Made by a program: the position numbers and the translations under genes. 64,000 nt of DNA from Ferrovibrio sp046297895 (lineage in GTDB: Bacteria; Pseudomonadota; Alphaproteobacteria; Ferrovibrionales; Ferrovibrionaceae): contig NZ_JBKBHC010000006.1 in the NCBI RefSeq assembly GCF_046297895.1, positions 1 through 64,000 of the forward strand, given 5' to 3'. The notes under the pieces were generated by a model. It ran no database searches. It saw only the letters and a program-made list of their open reading frames with translations, and was not told the DNA's origin. Below are positions 26,563-34,292 of the stretch, one piece after another (positions within the stretch are counted from its first letter, which is position 1; each line of letters starts with the position of its first letter).

Positions 26563-28056
26563 ATGACCGCCGTTGCCACTGCCGAAGCCGTCAAGGATGA
26601 TGTCGTCCGCTGCGACGCCTGTCCGGTCCTGTGCCGCATCCGCCCGGGCAAGGCCGGCGCCTGCGACCGTTATGCCAATGTCGAAGGCGTGCTCACTCGC
26701 GTCGATCCGCTGATCGTTACCGAACGCGCGCTGGCCCAGGGAGGCAGCGTCACTCCCTTCCTGTCCGGCAGCGAGGGCTGGAACGGCTCGGTCGCCGCAC
26801 CGCCTCCCGCCGCTTTCGTCACCGGCGTCGGCGCCGGCACCACCTATCCCGATTACAAGCCGGCGCCCTTCATCGTCGCCTCGCAGCATGACGGCGTCGA
26901 CATGGTGACCGTGGTGACCGAAGGCATATTCAGCTATTGCGGCGTGAAGGTGAAGATCGACACCGACCGCTATCTCGGCGCCGAACAGGCCGCCGTGCGG
27001 GTGAATGGCGAGGCCATCGGCCATGTCACCACCACCGAATACGGCTCGCAGATGCTCTCGCTGGGCGGCGTGCATCACCTGACCGGCGGCAGCAAGAAGG
27101 AAGGCACCGTCACCTGCGACGCATTGCTGGCTTTGTGCAACAAGCAGGCCGTGACCGTGCAGATCGATGGCGGCGCCGAGGTGGTGATCCAGGCCAACAG
27201 GCCGCCCGTGGTGAACGGCAAGCCCGAGGCGCGCATGCGCGTGGGCTGTGGCTCGGCCACCATCGGCATCTTCGCCAAGCAGTGGCTGGGCCATGCTGAC
27301 GAGGTGATCGTGGTGGACGATCATATCACCGGCGTGCTGACCGAACATCAGGCCGGGCGCTTTCTCGACATGAAGCTGTCGGGCATCCGCGTGCGCGGAC
27401 GCAAATCGACGCCGGGCCGCTATTTCCAGGTGGCCGAACCGGGCCTGGGCTGGGGCGGCACCAATGTTTCCGACCCGCTTGAGATCATCGAAAGCATCGA
27501 CCCCAAGGTGGCCTGGCCGGGCATGCGGCTGCTGATGGTTTCCACTACCGGCGAACACAGCGCCTGGTATGTGCTGGACGGAAACCTCCAGCCGCAGCCG
27601 GCGGAGATGCCGGCGCCGATCAGGATGGTCGTCGAACGCATTGCCGAGAATTGCGAGCCCTCGCTGTGTACCGTGCTGTTCATGGCCGGCGCCGGCGGCA
27701 GCCTGCGTGCGGGCGTGACGGAAAACCCGGTGCGCCTGACGCTGTCGGTCAAGGATCGCCTCACGCGTGTCACCTCGGGCGGTGCGCCGGTCTATGTCTG
27801 GCCGGGCGGCGGCATCACCTACATGGTGGATGTGGCGCGCATGCCGGACAACTCCTTCGGCTACGTGCCGACTCCAGCGCTGGTGGCCCCGATCGAGTTC
27901 ACTCTGCGGCGCGACGATTATGCGGCGCTGGGCGGCCATACGGATTATGTGGTGCAGCTTGACGACGTGCTGCAGACCGGCCGGTTGAGCAAGCTGGCCT
28001 GGCGACCGGACAATCCCTGGCCGATCACCCGGCCCACCGCCGAGGAACAGCCGTGA
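26563..28056 (+). CDS. 6-hydroxynicotinate reductase-like Fe-S protein
   Basis: 497 residues. The N-terminal Cys 17, 20, 24 and 34 (C-x2-CP-x2-C-x9-C) make a ferredoxin-like Fe-S site, followed by a large domain without obvious common motifs. Overall it resembles proteins annotated as 6-hydroxynicotinate reductase, known from Eubacterium barkeri nicotinate fermentation, where the enzyme reduces 6-hydroxynicotinate to 1,4,5,6-tetrahydro-6-oxonicotinate. Following a Mo-hydroxylase, as here, is the order expected for hydroxylation and then ring reduction. The substrate may be another hydroxylated N-heterocycle. The stop overlaps the next start (GTGA). Confidence 0.72.
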   Translation: MTAVATAEAVKDDVVRCDACPVLCRIRPGKAGACDRYANVEGVLTRVDPLIVTERALAQGGSVTPFLSGSEGWNGSVAAPPPAAFVTGVGAGTTYPDYKPAPFIVASQHDGVDMVTVVTEGIFSYCGVKVKIDTDRYLGAEQAAVRVNGEAIGHVTTTEYGSQMLSLGGVHHLTGGSKKEGTVTCDALLALCNKQAVTVQIDGGAEVVIQANRPPVVNGKPEARMRVGCGSATIGIFAKQWLGHADEVIVVDDHITGVLTEHQAGRFLDMKLSGIRVRGRKSTPGRYFQVAEPGLGWGGTNVSDPLEIIESIDPKVAWPGMRLLMVSTTGEHSAWYVLDGNLQPQPAEMPAPIRMVVERIAENCEPSLCTVLFMAGAGGSLRAGVTENPVRLTLSVKDRLTRVTSGGAPVYVWPGGGITYMVDVARMPDNSFGYVPTPALVAPIEFTLRRDDYAALGGHTDYVVQLDDVLQTGRLSKLAWRPDNPWPITRPTAEEQP

Positions 28057-28940
28057 TCGGCCAGCCCCCCAGCGCCGTCTGGCTCGCCGGCCGCGATCCG
28101 GCCGCGCCGAGACTGCATCTGCAGCACGGGCCGATCGACCTTATCGTCGAGGCCTTTGGCCCGGCCGCCGAACGCCACCGCGCCTATGAACAGGCGGTGA
28201 CACGCTTCCAGGATATCCTCGGCACGCTGGTGAGCGAATTGCATACCTTGCGCAAACCGCTGAAACATGCCCATCCGCTGCTGCGTGGCCCGGTGGCCCG
28301 GCGCATGGCGGCGGCCTGCTGGCCCTATCGTGATGTCTTCATCACGCCGATGGCGGCCGTGGCCGGTTCGGTGGCGGATGAAATCCTGCAGGCGATGCTG
28401 GACGATGCCGCATTGAGCAAGGCCTACGTGAACAACGGCGGCGACATTGCCTTCCACCTGGCATCCGGGGAGTCATTACGCGCCGCCGTGGTCTGCAATC
28501 CCGAGTTGCCGCATCTGGATGCGGTTGCGACCCTGTTGGCCGATCAACCATCGCGTGGGATCGCCACATCCGGTTGGCGCGGTCGTTCGTTCTCGCGTGG
28601 CATTGCAGATGCCGTCACCATACTGGCGCCGAATGCCGCGATGGCTGACGCGGCGGCCACCATCGTCGCCAATGCCGTCGATGTTGATCACCCCGCGATC
28701 GAACGCCAGCCTGCCAGGGCTTTGCGCGATGAATCCGATCTGGGTGAAATTCCCGTGACAGTGAACGTAGGTACACTGCCGTTTTTTGCCGTGGACGAGG
28801 CCTTGTCGGCGGGTCAGCGCCGCGCGCAGGATTTGCGCCGCGCTGGCCTGATTCACGCGGCATTCCTCTCGCTGCAGGGCGAGCATCGCAGTATCGGCGG
28901 CGAGGCGCTGCTGAGCAGTGAACGAAAGGCAATGGGGTAG
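28053..28940 (+). CDS. UPF0280 family protein (ApbE superfamily)
   Basis: 295 residues starting at GTG 28053, overlapping the previous stop by 4 bases. The middle segment DVFITPMAAVAGSVADEILQAML and VNNGGDIAFHLA match the UPF0280 family, placed in the ApbE superfamily. ApbE proteins attach FMN to Thr/Ser residues of target proteins; UPF0280 members have no proven reaction. Its fusion-like overlap with the reductase gene suggests a maturation or partner role for that protein. Start by GTG and strict overlap imply a fixed stoichiometry. Confidence 0.78.
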   Translation: MIGQPPSAVWLAGRDPAAPRLHLQHGPIDLIVEAFGPAAERHRAYEQAVTRFQDILGTLVSELHTLRKPLKHAHPLLRGPVARRMAAACWPYRDVFITPMAAVAGSVADEILQAMLDDAALSKAYVNNGGDIAFHLASGESLRAAVVCNPELPHLDAVATLLADQPSRGIATSGWRGRSFSRGIADAVTILAPNAAMADAAATIVANAVDVDHPAIERQPARALRDESDLGEIPVTVNVGTLPFFAVDEALSAGQRRAQDLRRAGLIHAAFLSLQGEHRSIGGEALLSSERKAMG

Positions 28941-28944
28941 GGGC

Positions 28945-29529
28945 ATGGTATCGGTCGAGGTCCGCAGGATCGTCTGCATTACCGACGAAATTTTCCACGA
29001 CGGTGGCGCGAAGGTTGCCAGGCCGCCGCGGCGCGGCGTGATCGGAGCGCTGGTGAAGAATCCCTATGCCGGCCGGTATGTCGAGGACATCACGCCGATG
29101 ATGGAGGCATTGAAGCCCGTCGGGGTCGAACTGACGCGCCGGCTGGTGGCCGCACTGGGCGGCAATCCGAAAGAAATCCAGGCTTATGGCAAGGGCGCCA
29201 TCGTCGGTGCCGGCGGCGAACTGGAGCATGGCGCGTTGTGGCACGTGCCCGGCGGCTATTCGATGCGCGAAGTGCTGGGCAACGCCAAGGCCATCGTGCC
29301 GTCGACCACCAAGCTGGCAGGCGTGGGCAGCCGCATCGACATTCCGCTGCATCACATCAATGCCGCCTATGTGCGGAGTCATTTCGATGCCATCGAATTC
29401 TGCGCGCCCGACGGGCCGCGCGACAACGAGATCGCGTTCATCCTGGCCATGAGCACGGGCGGACGCGTGCATGCCCGCGTCGGCGGCCTGCAGGTCCACG
29501 AGATCAAGGGCGAGGACGGGCAGCGATAG
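28945..29529 (+). CDS. Amino acid synthesis family protein (PF06684, formerly DUF1185)
   Basis: 194 residues from ATG 28945. VEVRRIVCITDEIFHDGG, KNPYAGRYVEDITPMMEAL, YGKGAIVGAGGELEHGALWHVPGGYSMREVLG and the C-terminal GRVHARVGGL are those of PF06684. The Pfam name is historical and no enzyme activity is established to my knowledge. Members repeatedly occur with UPF0280 and 6-hydroxynicotinate reductase-like genes, the same trio as here, so a joint function in N-heterocycle catabolism is likely. It starts 4 bases after the UPF0280 stop. Confidence 0.75.
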   Translation: MVSVEVRRIVCITDEIFHDGGAKVARPPRRGVIGALVKNPYAGRYVEDITPMMEALKPVGVELTRRLVAALGGNPKEIQAYGKGAIVGAGGELEHGALWHVPGGYSMREVLGNAKAIVPSTTKLAGVGSRIDIPLHHINAAYVRSHFDAIEFCAPDGPRDNEIAFILAMSTGGRVHARVGGLQVHEIKGEDGQR

Positions 29530-29601
29530 GGGCTGAAAACAGAGCGATTAGCGTACCCGCGTTTCGGGGGATCCACAGAACTATCACCAAGGAGGCAGAT
29601 T

Positions 29602-30813
29602 ATGGATCGCAGGACCTGGTTGAAGTGGAGTGCAGCGTTCGGTGTCGCAGTGGCGGGTCTGATGGGGAATGGCGCTCAGGCGCAGGACACCATCAAGATC
29701 GGCGAAATGAATTCCTACAAGAATTTCGCCGCCTTCCTCGAGCCCTACAAGAAGGGCTGGGAACTGGCGGTTGAGCAGGTGAATGCCAGCGGCGGTCTGC
29801 TGGGCAAGAAGCTGGAGATCGTCAGCCGCGACGATAACGGCCAGCCCGGCGACGCCGTGCGCATCGCCGAGGAACTGGTGACGCGCGAAAAGGTGTCCTT
29901 CCTGATCGGCACCTTCCCCTCCCATGTCGGCCTGGCGGTGGCCAGCTTCGCCAAGGAGAAGAAGGTTCTCTTCATTGCCGCCGAGCCGCTGACCGACAAG
30001 ATCGTCTGGGACCAGGGCAACAAGTATACCTTCCGCCTGCGCGCCTCGACCTATATGCAGACGGCCATGCTGGTGCCGGAAGCAGCCAAGCTGAAGAAAA
30101 AGCGCTGGGCCATCGTCTATCCGAACTACGAATACGGCCAGTCGGCCACGGCTGCCTTCAAGAAGCTGATGAAGGAAGCCCAGCCGGACGTCGAATTCGT
30201 GATCGAGCAGGCGCCGCCGCTGGGCAAGATCGAAGCCGGCGCGGTGGCCGATGCCATTGCCGCCGCCAAGCCCGACGCGATCTTCTCCTCGCTATTCGGC
30301 CCGGATCTGGCCAAGTTCGTGCGCGAAGGCCAGACCCGCGACCTGTTCAAGGGCGTCGAGGTGTTCAACCTGCTGGCCGGCGAGCCGGAATATCTCGACC
30401 CGCTGAAGGACGAAGCCCCGGTTGGCTGGTGGGTCACCGGCTATCCCTGGTATGCCATCAACACGCCGGAGCATAAGGCGTTCGCCGATGCCTACCAGAA
30501 GAAGTTCAACGACTATCCGCGCCTGGGGTCCATCGTCGGCTATGCCACCGTGCAGTCTGCGGCGGCAGTGATCAAGAAGGCGGGCTCGCTGGACACCGAG
30601 AAGCTGGTGGCGGCGATGAAGGGCCTGACCCACTCCACGCCGCTGGGCAACATCACCTATCGCCCGCAGGACCATCAGTCGACCATGGGTGCCTATGTCG
30701 GCAAGATCGGCCTGAAGGACGGCAAGGGCATCATGACCGACTGGTATTATGCTGACGGCGCCAAGTTCCTGCCGTCAGATGCCGATGTCGCCAAGATGCG
30801 CCCTGCTGACTAG
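29602..30813 (+). CDS. HAAT-family periplasmic substrate-binding protein 3
   Basis: 403 residues. The N-terminus MDRRTWLKWSAAFGVAVAG starts with Arg-Arg and a hydrophobic stretch, ending near AQAQD. It could be a Tat-type or ordinary signal peptide; the motif is incomplete. The mature part IKIGEMNSYKNFAAFLEPYKKGWELAVEQVN is a Peripla_BP_6 receptor, only distantly similar to the two at 7.3-10.0 kb. AAGGAGG precedes the start. It heads a complete transporter inside the heterocycle cluster and presumably captures the substrate or a metabolite. Confidence 0.9.
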   Translation: MDRRTWLKWSAAFGVAVAGLMGNGAQAQDTIKIGEMNSYKNFAAFLEPYKKGWELAVEQVNASGGLLGKKLEIVSRDDNGQPGDAVRIAEELVTREKVSFLIGTFPSHVGLAVASFAKEKKVLFIAAEPLTDKIVWDQGNKYTFRLRASTYMQTAMLVPEAAKLKKKRWAIVYPNYEYGQSATAAFKKLMKEAQPDVEFVIEQAPPLGKIEAGAVADAIAAAKPDAIFSSLFGPDLAKFVREGQTRDLFKGVEVFNLLAGEPEYLDPLKDEAPVGWWVTGYPWYAINTPEHKAFADAYQKKFNDYPRLGSIVGYATVQSAAAVIKKAGSLDTEKLVAAMKGLTHSTPLGNITYRPQDHQSTMGAYVGKIGLKDGKGIMTDWYYADGAKFLPSDADVAKMRPAD

Positions 30814-30842
30814 GCGGCCGAATAAGCCATCGCGTGAAGTCC

Positions 30843-30879
30843 GCCCCCTGCCCATGCCGTCAGGCTGAGGGCAGGGGGC
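30843..30879. promoter_or_regulatory. 11-base perfect hairpin between receptor and permease genes
   Basis: GCCCCCTGCCC (30843-30853), 15-base loop, GGGCAGGGGGC (30869-30879). No T-run follows. Hairpins in this position, after a binding-protein gene and before its permease, often protect the upstream mRNA and partly block transcription, giving more receptor than permease. This role is inferred. Confidence 0.6.
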
Positions 30880-30916
30880 ATCCTCTCCCTTCCATTCCTA
30901 TTCGCGGGTCGCGGCC

Positions 30917-32818
30917 TTGCTTGCCAATATCGTCATCCAGTTCATGAACGGCCTTGCCGGCGCATCGTCCCTGTTCCTGGTGGCGGCCGGCCTATCGATC
31001 ATCTTCGGCGTGAGCCGGATCGTGAATTTCGCCCATGGCTCGCTCTATATGCTGGGCGTCTATCTGGCCTATACGCTGGTGGAATTCTTTGGCCGTACTT
31101 CGATCTTCGGCTTCTGGGGCGGCGTGCTCGGCGCCGCCATCGCCGTCGGCCTGATCGGCGTCGTGATCGAGGTGGTGGTGTTGCGCCGCATCTACCGCGC
31201 GCCTGAATTGTTCCAGCTGCTGGCCACATTCGCGCTGGTGCTGGTGATCAAGGATGCGGCCCTCTACATTTGGGGTGCCGAGGATCTGGTCGGCCCACGT
31301 GCCGCGGGCCTGCGCGGAGCGGTCGATATTTTCGGCAAGCGCTTCCCGCAATACGACCTGGTGCTGATCGCCATCGGACCGGTGGTGCTTGGCCTGCTGT
31401 GGCTGTTGATGAACCGCACGCGGTGGGGCACGCTGGTGCGCGCCGCCACGCAGGATCGCGAGATGGTCGGCGCGCTGGGCGTGAACCAGAGCGGCCTGTT
31501 CACCAGCGTGTTTTTCCTCGGTGCCTTCCTTGCCGGCCTGGGCGGCGCGGTACAGCTGCCGCGCGAACCGGCCCAGCTCATGCTCGACATCACCGTGATC
31601 TCGGACGCCTTCGTCGTGGTGGTGGTGGGCGGCATGGGCTCGATCGGCGGCGCCTTCCTGGCCGCCCTGCTGATTGCCCAGGCCAAAGCCTTCTGCATTG
31701 GTATCGGCGACGTTTCGATATTCGGCACCACGCTGTCCTTCACCAAGTTCACCCTGGTGGTCGAGTTCGTCATCATGGCCATCGTGCTGGTGGTGCGCCC
31801 GCTTGGCCTGCTTGGCAAGCCGCAGGGAGCCCAGCGCGGCGCCGCCACTGTCGAACCGCCGCTCTATCCGCTCAGCCGGCCGTTCTGGCTGGCCGTGCTC
31901 GGCCTTGTCGCGCTGCTGGCGCTGATGCCCCTGGGCCGCGACGACTACATGCTGGTGCTGCTGATCGACATCGCGGTATTCGCCGTTTTTGCCGTCACGC
32001 TGCATTTCCTGATGGGACCGGCCGGCATGGTGTCGTTCGGCCATGCCGCCTATTTTGGCCTGGGTTGCTACGGAGCGGCATTGGCATTGCTGAAACTCAA
32101 GCTGCCGATGGAACTGGCGCTGCTGGCGGCCCCGGCGCTGTCGGGCCTTGGCGCGCTGATCTTCGGCTGGTTCTGCGTGCGGCTGTCCGGCGTCTATCTC
32201 GCCATGCTCACACTGGCCTTTGCCCAGATCGCCTGGTCGGTGATCTATCAGTGGGATGCCTTCACCGGCGGGTCGAATGGCCTGATCGGCCTGTGGCCCA
32301 GCGAATGGCTGAAGGATCGCACCGCATTCTACTTCTTCGCCCTGGCCATCTGCGCCGCCAGCATCGTCTTCCTCTGGCGTGTGGTGCATGCCCCGTTTGG
32401 CTACGTTTTGCGCGCCGGACGCGATTCCACCCTGCGCGCCGATGCCATCGGCATCGACGTGCGGCGGTTCCAGTGGTTCGGGTTCATCCTGGCAGGCACC
32501 TTCGCAGGCCTGGCCGGCGGCCTGTTCGCCTTCTCCAAGGGCAGCATCTCGCCCGAAACGCTGGCCGTGTCGCGCTCGGTCGACGGACTGGTGATGGTGC
32601 TGCTGGGCGGCGTGCAGACCCTGACCGGCCCGGTAGCCGGTGCCGCCGTCTTCACCTGGCTGCAGGATTCGATCGCGCGCAACACCGAATACTGGCGCGC
32701 CATCCTCGGCCTGACGATCCTGATGATCGTGCTGGCCTTCCCGCAGGGCATCGCCGGGTTCATCAAGCAGGCGACGACCCGATTTACCAGCATGCGTGAA
32801 CGGGAGGCCGTGCGATGA
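30917..32818 (+). CDS. Fused LivH-LivM permease
   Basis: 633 residues from TTG 30917, chosen because LivH proteins begin with a segment like IVIQFMNGLAGASSLFLVAAGLSIIFG; ATG 30944 is the alternative. Residues 1-300 are LivH-like (FAHGSLYMLGVYLAY, TRWGTLVRAATQDREMVGALG), a linker with KPQGAQRGAATVEPP follows, and about 325-620 are LivM-like (FLMGPAGMVSFGHAAYFGLG, GSISPETLAVSRSVDGLVMVLLGG). Both permeases are thus one polypeptide, unlike the separate livH and livM at 5.1-7.2 kb. The stop overlaps the livG start (ATGA). Confidence 0.9.
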   Translation: MLANIVIQFMNGLAGASSLFLVAAGLSIIFGVSRIVNFAHGSLYMLGVYLAYTLVEFFGRTSIFGFWGGVLGAAIAVGLIGVVIEVVVLRRIYRAPELFQLLATFALVLVIKDAALYIWGAEDLVGPRAAGLRGAVDIFGKRFPQYDLVLIAIGPVVLGLLWLLMNRTRWGTLVRAATQDREMVGALGVNQSGLFTSVFFLGAFLAGLGGAVQLPREPAQLMLDITVISDAFVVVVVGGMGSIGGAFLAALLIAQAKAFCIGIGDVSIFGTTLSFTKFTLVVEFVIMAIVLVVRPLGLLGKPQGAQRGAATVEPPLYPLSRPFWLAVLGLVALLALMPLGRDDYMLVLLIDIAVFAVFAVTLHFLMGPAGMVSFGHAAYFGLGCYGAALALLKLKLPMELALLAAPALSGLGALIFGWFCVRLSGVYLAMLTLAFAQIAWSVIYQWDAFTGGSNGLIGLWPSEWLKDRTAFYFFALAICAASIVFLWRVVHAPFGYVLRAGRDSTLRADAIGIDVRRFQWFGFILAGTFAGLAGGLFAFSKGSISPETLAVSRSVDGLVMVLLGGVQTLTGPVAGAAVFTWLQDSIARNTEYWRAILGLTILMIVLAFPQGIAGFIKQATTRFTSMREREAVR

Positions 32819-33579
32819 CCGTCCTCTCGGTGAAAGGCTTGCACAAGTCCTTCGGCGGTGTGCAGGCGGTGCAGGATGTCAGCTTTCAGGTCGCCGCCGG
32901 CGAGCTGCTGGCCCTGATCGGTCCCAACGGCGCGGGGAAGAGCACCTGCTTCAACATGCTGAACGGCCAGCTCAAGCCCGATACCGGGGAAGTGACCCTG
33001 CTGGGTCGCAGCCTGCTCGGCATGGCGCCGCGCCAGATATGGCGCCTGGGCGTAGGCCGTACCTTCCAGATTACCGCCACCTTCAATTCGATGACGGTGC
33101 GCGAGAATATCCAGATGGCGCTGCTGTCGTTCCATAACGGCCTGATGTCGTTCTGGCGGCCGGCCAATGCGCAGTATCGCGACGAGGCGATGGTGCTGCT
33201 GGACCGCGTCGGCATGGCCGATCAGAGCGAGCGGCCATGCGGCATCCTGGCCTATGGCGACCTCAAGCGCGTCGAACTGGCGATCGCGCTGGCCAACCAG
33301 CCCAAACTGCTGCTGATGGACGAGCCGACCGCCGGCATGGCGCCGAGCGAACGCATCGCCCTGATGGACCTGACGGCCAGGCTGGCGCGGCAGGACGACA
33401 TCGCCGTGCTGTTCACCGAGCATGACATGGACGTGGTTTTTGCCCAGGCCGACCGGATCATCGTGCTCAATCGCGGCCGTCTGATCGCCGAGGGCAGCCC
33501 CGCCGAGGTGCGGGCCAATCCGGAGGTGCAAGCCGTGTATCTGGGCTCTGGCGCGGTCTTCGCCGGGGAGGGCCACTGA
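32815..33579 (+). CDS. livG: Branched-chain-type ABC transporter ATP-binding protein LivG (heterocycle cluster)
   Basis: 254 residues. Walker A GPNGAGKSTCFN, signature region CGILAYGDLKRVELAIALA, where LAYGD replaces LSGGQ (a LivG variant), and Walker B LLLMDEPTAGMAP. The start overlaps the permease stop, and livF follows one base after the stop. Second LivG of the window. Confidence 0.9.
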   Translation: MTVLSVKGLHKSFGGVQAVQDVSFQVAAGELLALIGPNGAGKSTCFNMLNGQLKPDTGEVTLLGRSLLGMAPRQIWRLGVGRTFQITATFNSMTVRENIQMALLSFHNGLMSFWRPANAQYRDEAMVLLDRVGMADQSERPCGILAYGDLKRVELAIALANQPKLLLMDEPTAGMAPSERIALMDLTARLARQDDIAVLFTEHDMDVVFAQADRIIVLNRGRLIAEGSPAEVRANPEVQAVYLGSGAVFAGEGH

Positions 33580-33580
33580 G

Positions 33581-34282
33581 ATGCTGACGATCGAAGGGCT
33601 CAATACCTTTTACGGCCGCGCCCATATCCTGGCCGATCTGTCGTTGCAGGCCAATCCGGGCGAGGTAGTCGTGCTGCTGGGGCGCAATGGCGCCGGCAAG
33701 TCCACCACGATGAAGTCGGTGATCGGCATGGTGCCGGCGCAAAGCGGCAGCATCACCTTCGATGGCGCGCGGATAGACCGCATGCCGTCGCATCGCATCG
33801 CCCGGCTGGGCCTGGGCTATGTGCCCGAGGAGCGCCGCATCTTCACCGACCTGACGGTGATGGAGAACCTTGCCGTCGGCAAGCAGCCGCCGCGGGAGGG
33901 GGCGCCGACCTGGACGCCGGAACGCCTGTTTGAACTGTTCCCCAACCTGGGCCGGATGAAGGATCGTCCCGGCGGTCGCATGTCGGGCGGCGAGCAGCAG
34001 ATGCTGACCATTGCGCGGACGCTGATGGGCAATCCCCGCCTGATCCTGCTGGACGAACCGTCCGAGGGCCTGGCGCCGGTGATCGTCGAGCAGATGGCGA
34101 AAACCATCCTGCAGCTCAAGGACGAGGGCCTGTGCGTGCTGCTGTCGGAGCAGAACCTGCATTTCGCGCAGATGGTGGCCGATCGCGCCTACATCATCGA
34201 GAAGGGCCGCATCCGCTATTCCGGCACCATGGCCGAACTCGCGGCCAATGCGGCCGTGCGTGAACAGTATCTTTCGGTGTGA
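33581..34282 (+). CDS. livF: Branched-chain-type ABC transporter ATP-binding protein LivF (heterocycle cluster)
   Basis: 233 residues. Walker A GRNGAGKSTTMKS, signature MSGGEQQMLTIARTL and Walker B LILLDEPSEGLAP are all standard for LivF. With the receptor, the fused permease and LivG it completes a five-domain HAAT uptake system. The hydantoinase A gene follows after 10 bases, so transport and ring opening are likely on one transcript. Confidence 0.9.
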   Translation: MLTIEGLNTFYGRAHILADLSLQANPGEVVVLLGRNGAGKSTTMKSVIGMVPAQSGSITFDGARIDRMPSHRIARLGLGYVPEERRIFTDLTVMENLAVGKQPPREGAPTWTPERLFELFPNLGRMKDRPGGRMSGGEQQMLTIARTLMGNPRLILLDEPSEGLAPVIVEQMAKTILQLKDEGLCVLLSEQNLHFAQMVADRAYIIEKGRIRYSGTMAELAANAAVREQYLSV

Positions 34283-34292
34283 GGGTCGCGTC

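Noticed and set aside
30992..32389. Minus-strand 465-codon frame opposite the fused permease
   Set aside because: It is very rich in His, Gln and Glu with no fold, typical for the complement of membrane-protein codons.
30917..32818. Frameshift artefact joining livH and livM
   Set aside because: The linker is a plausible in-frame, hydrophilic sequence and both halves are intact, so a true fusion is more likely, though not proven.
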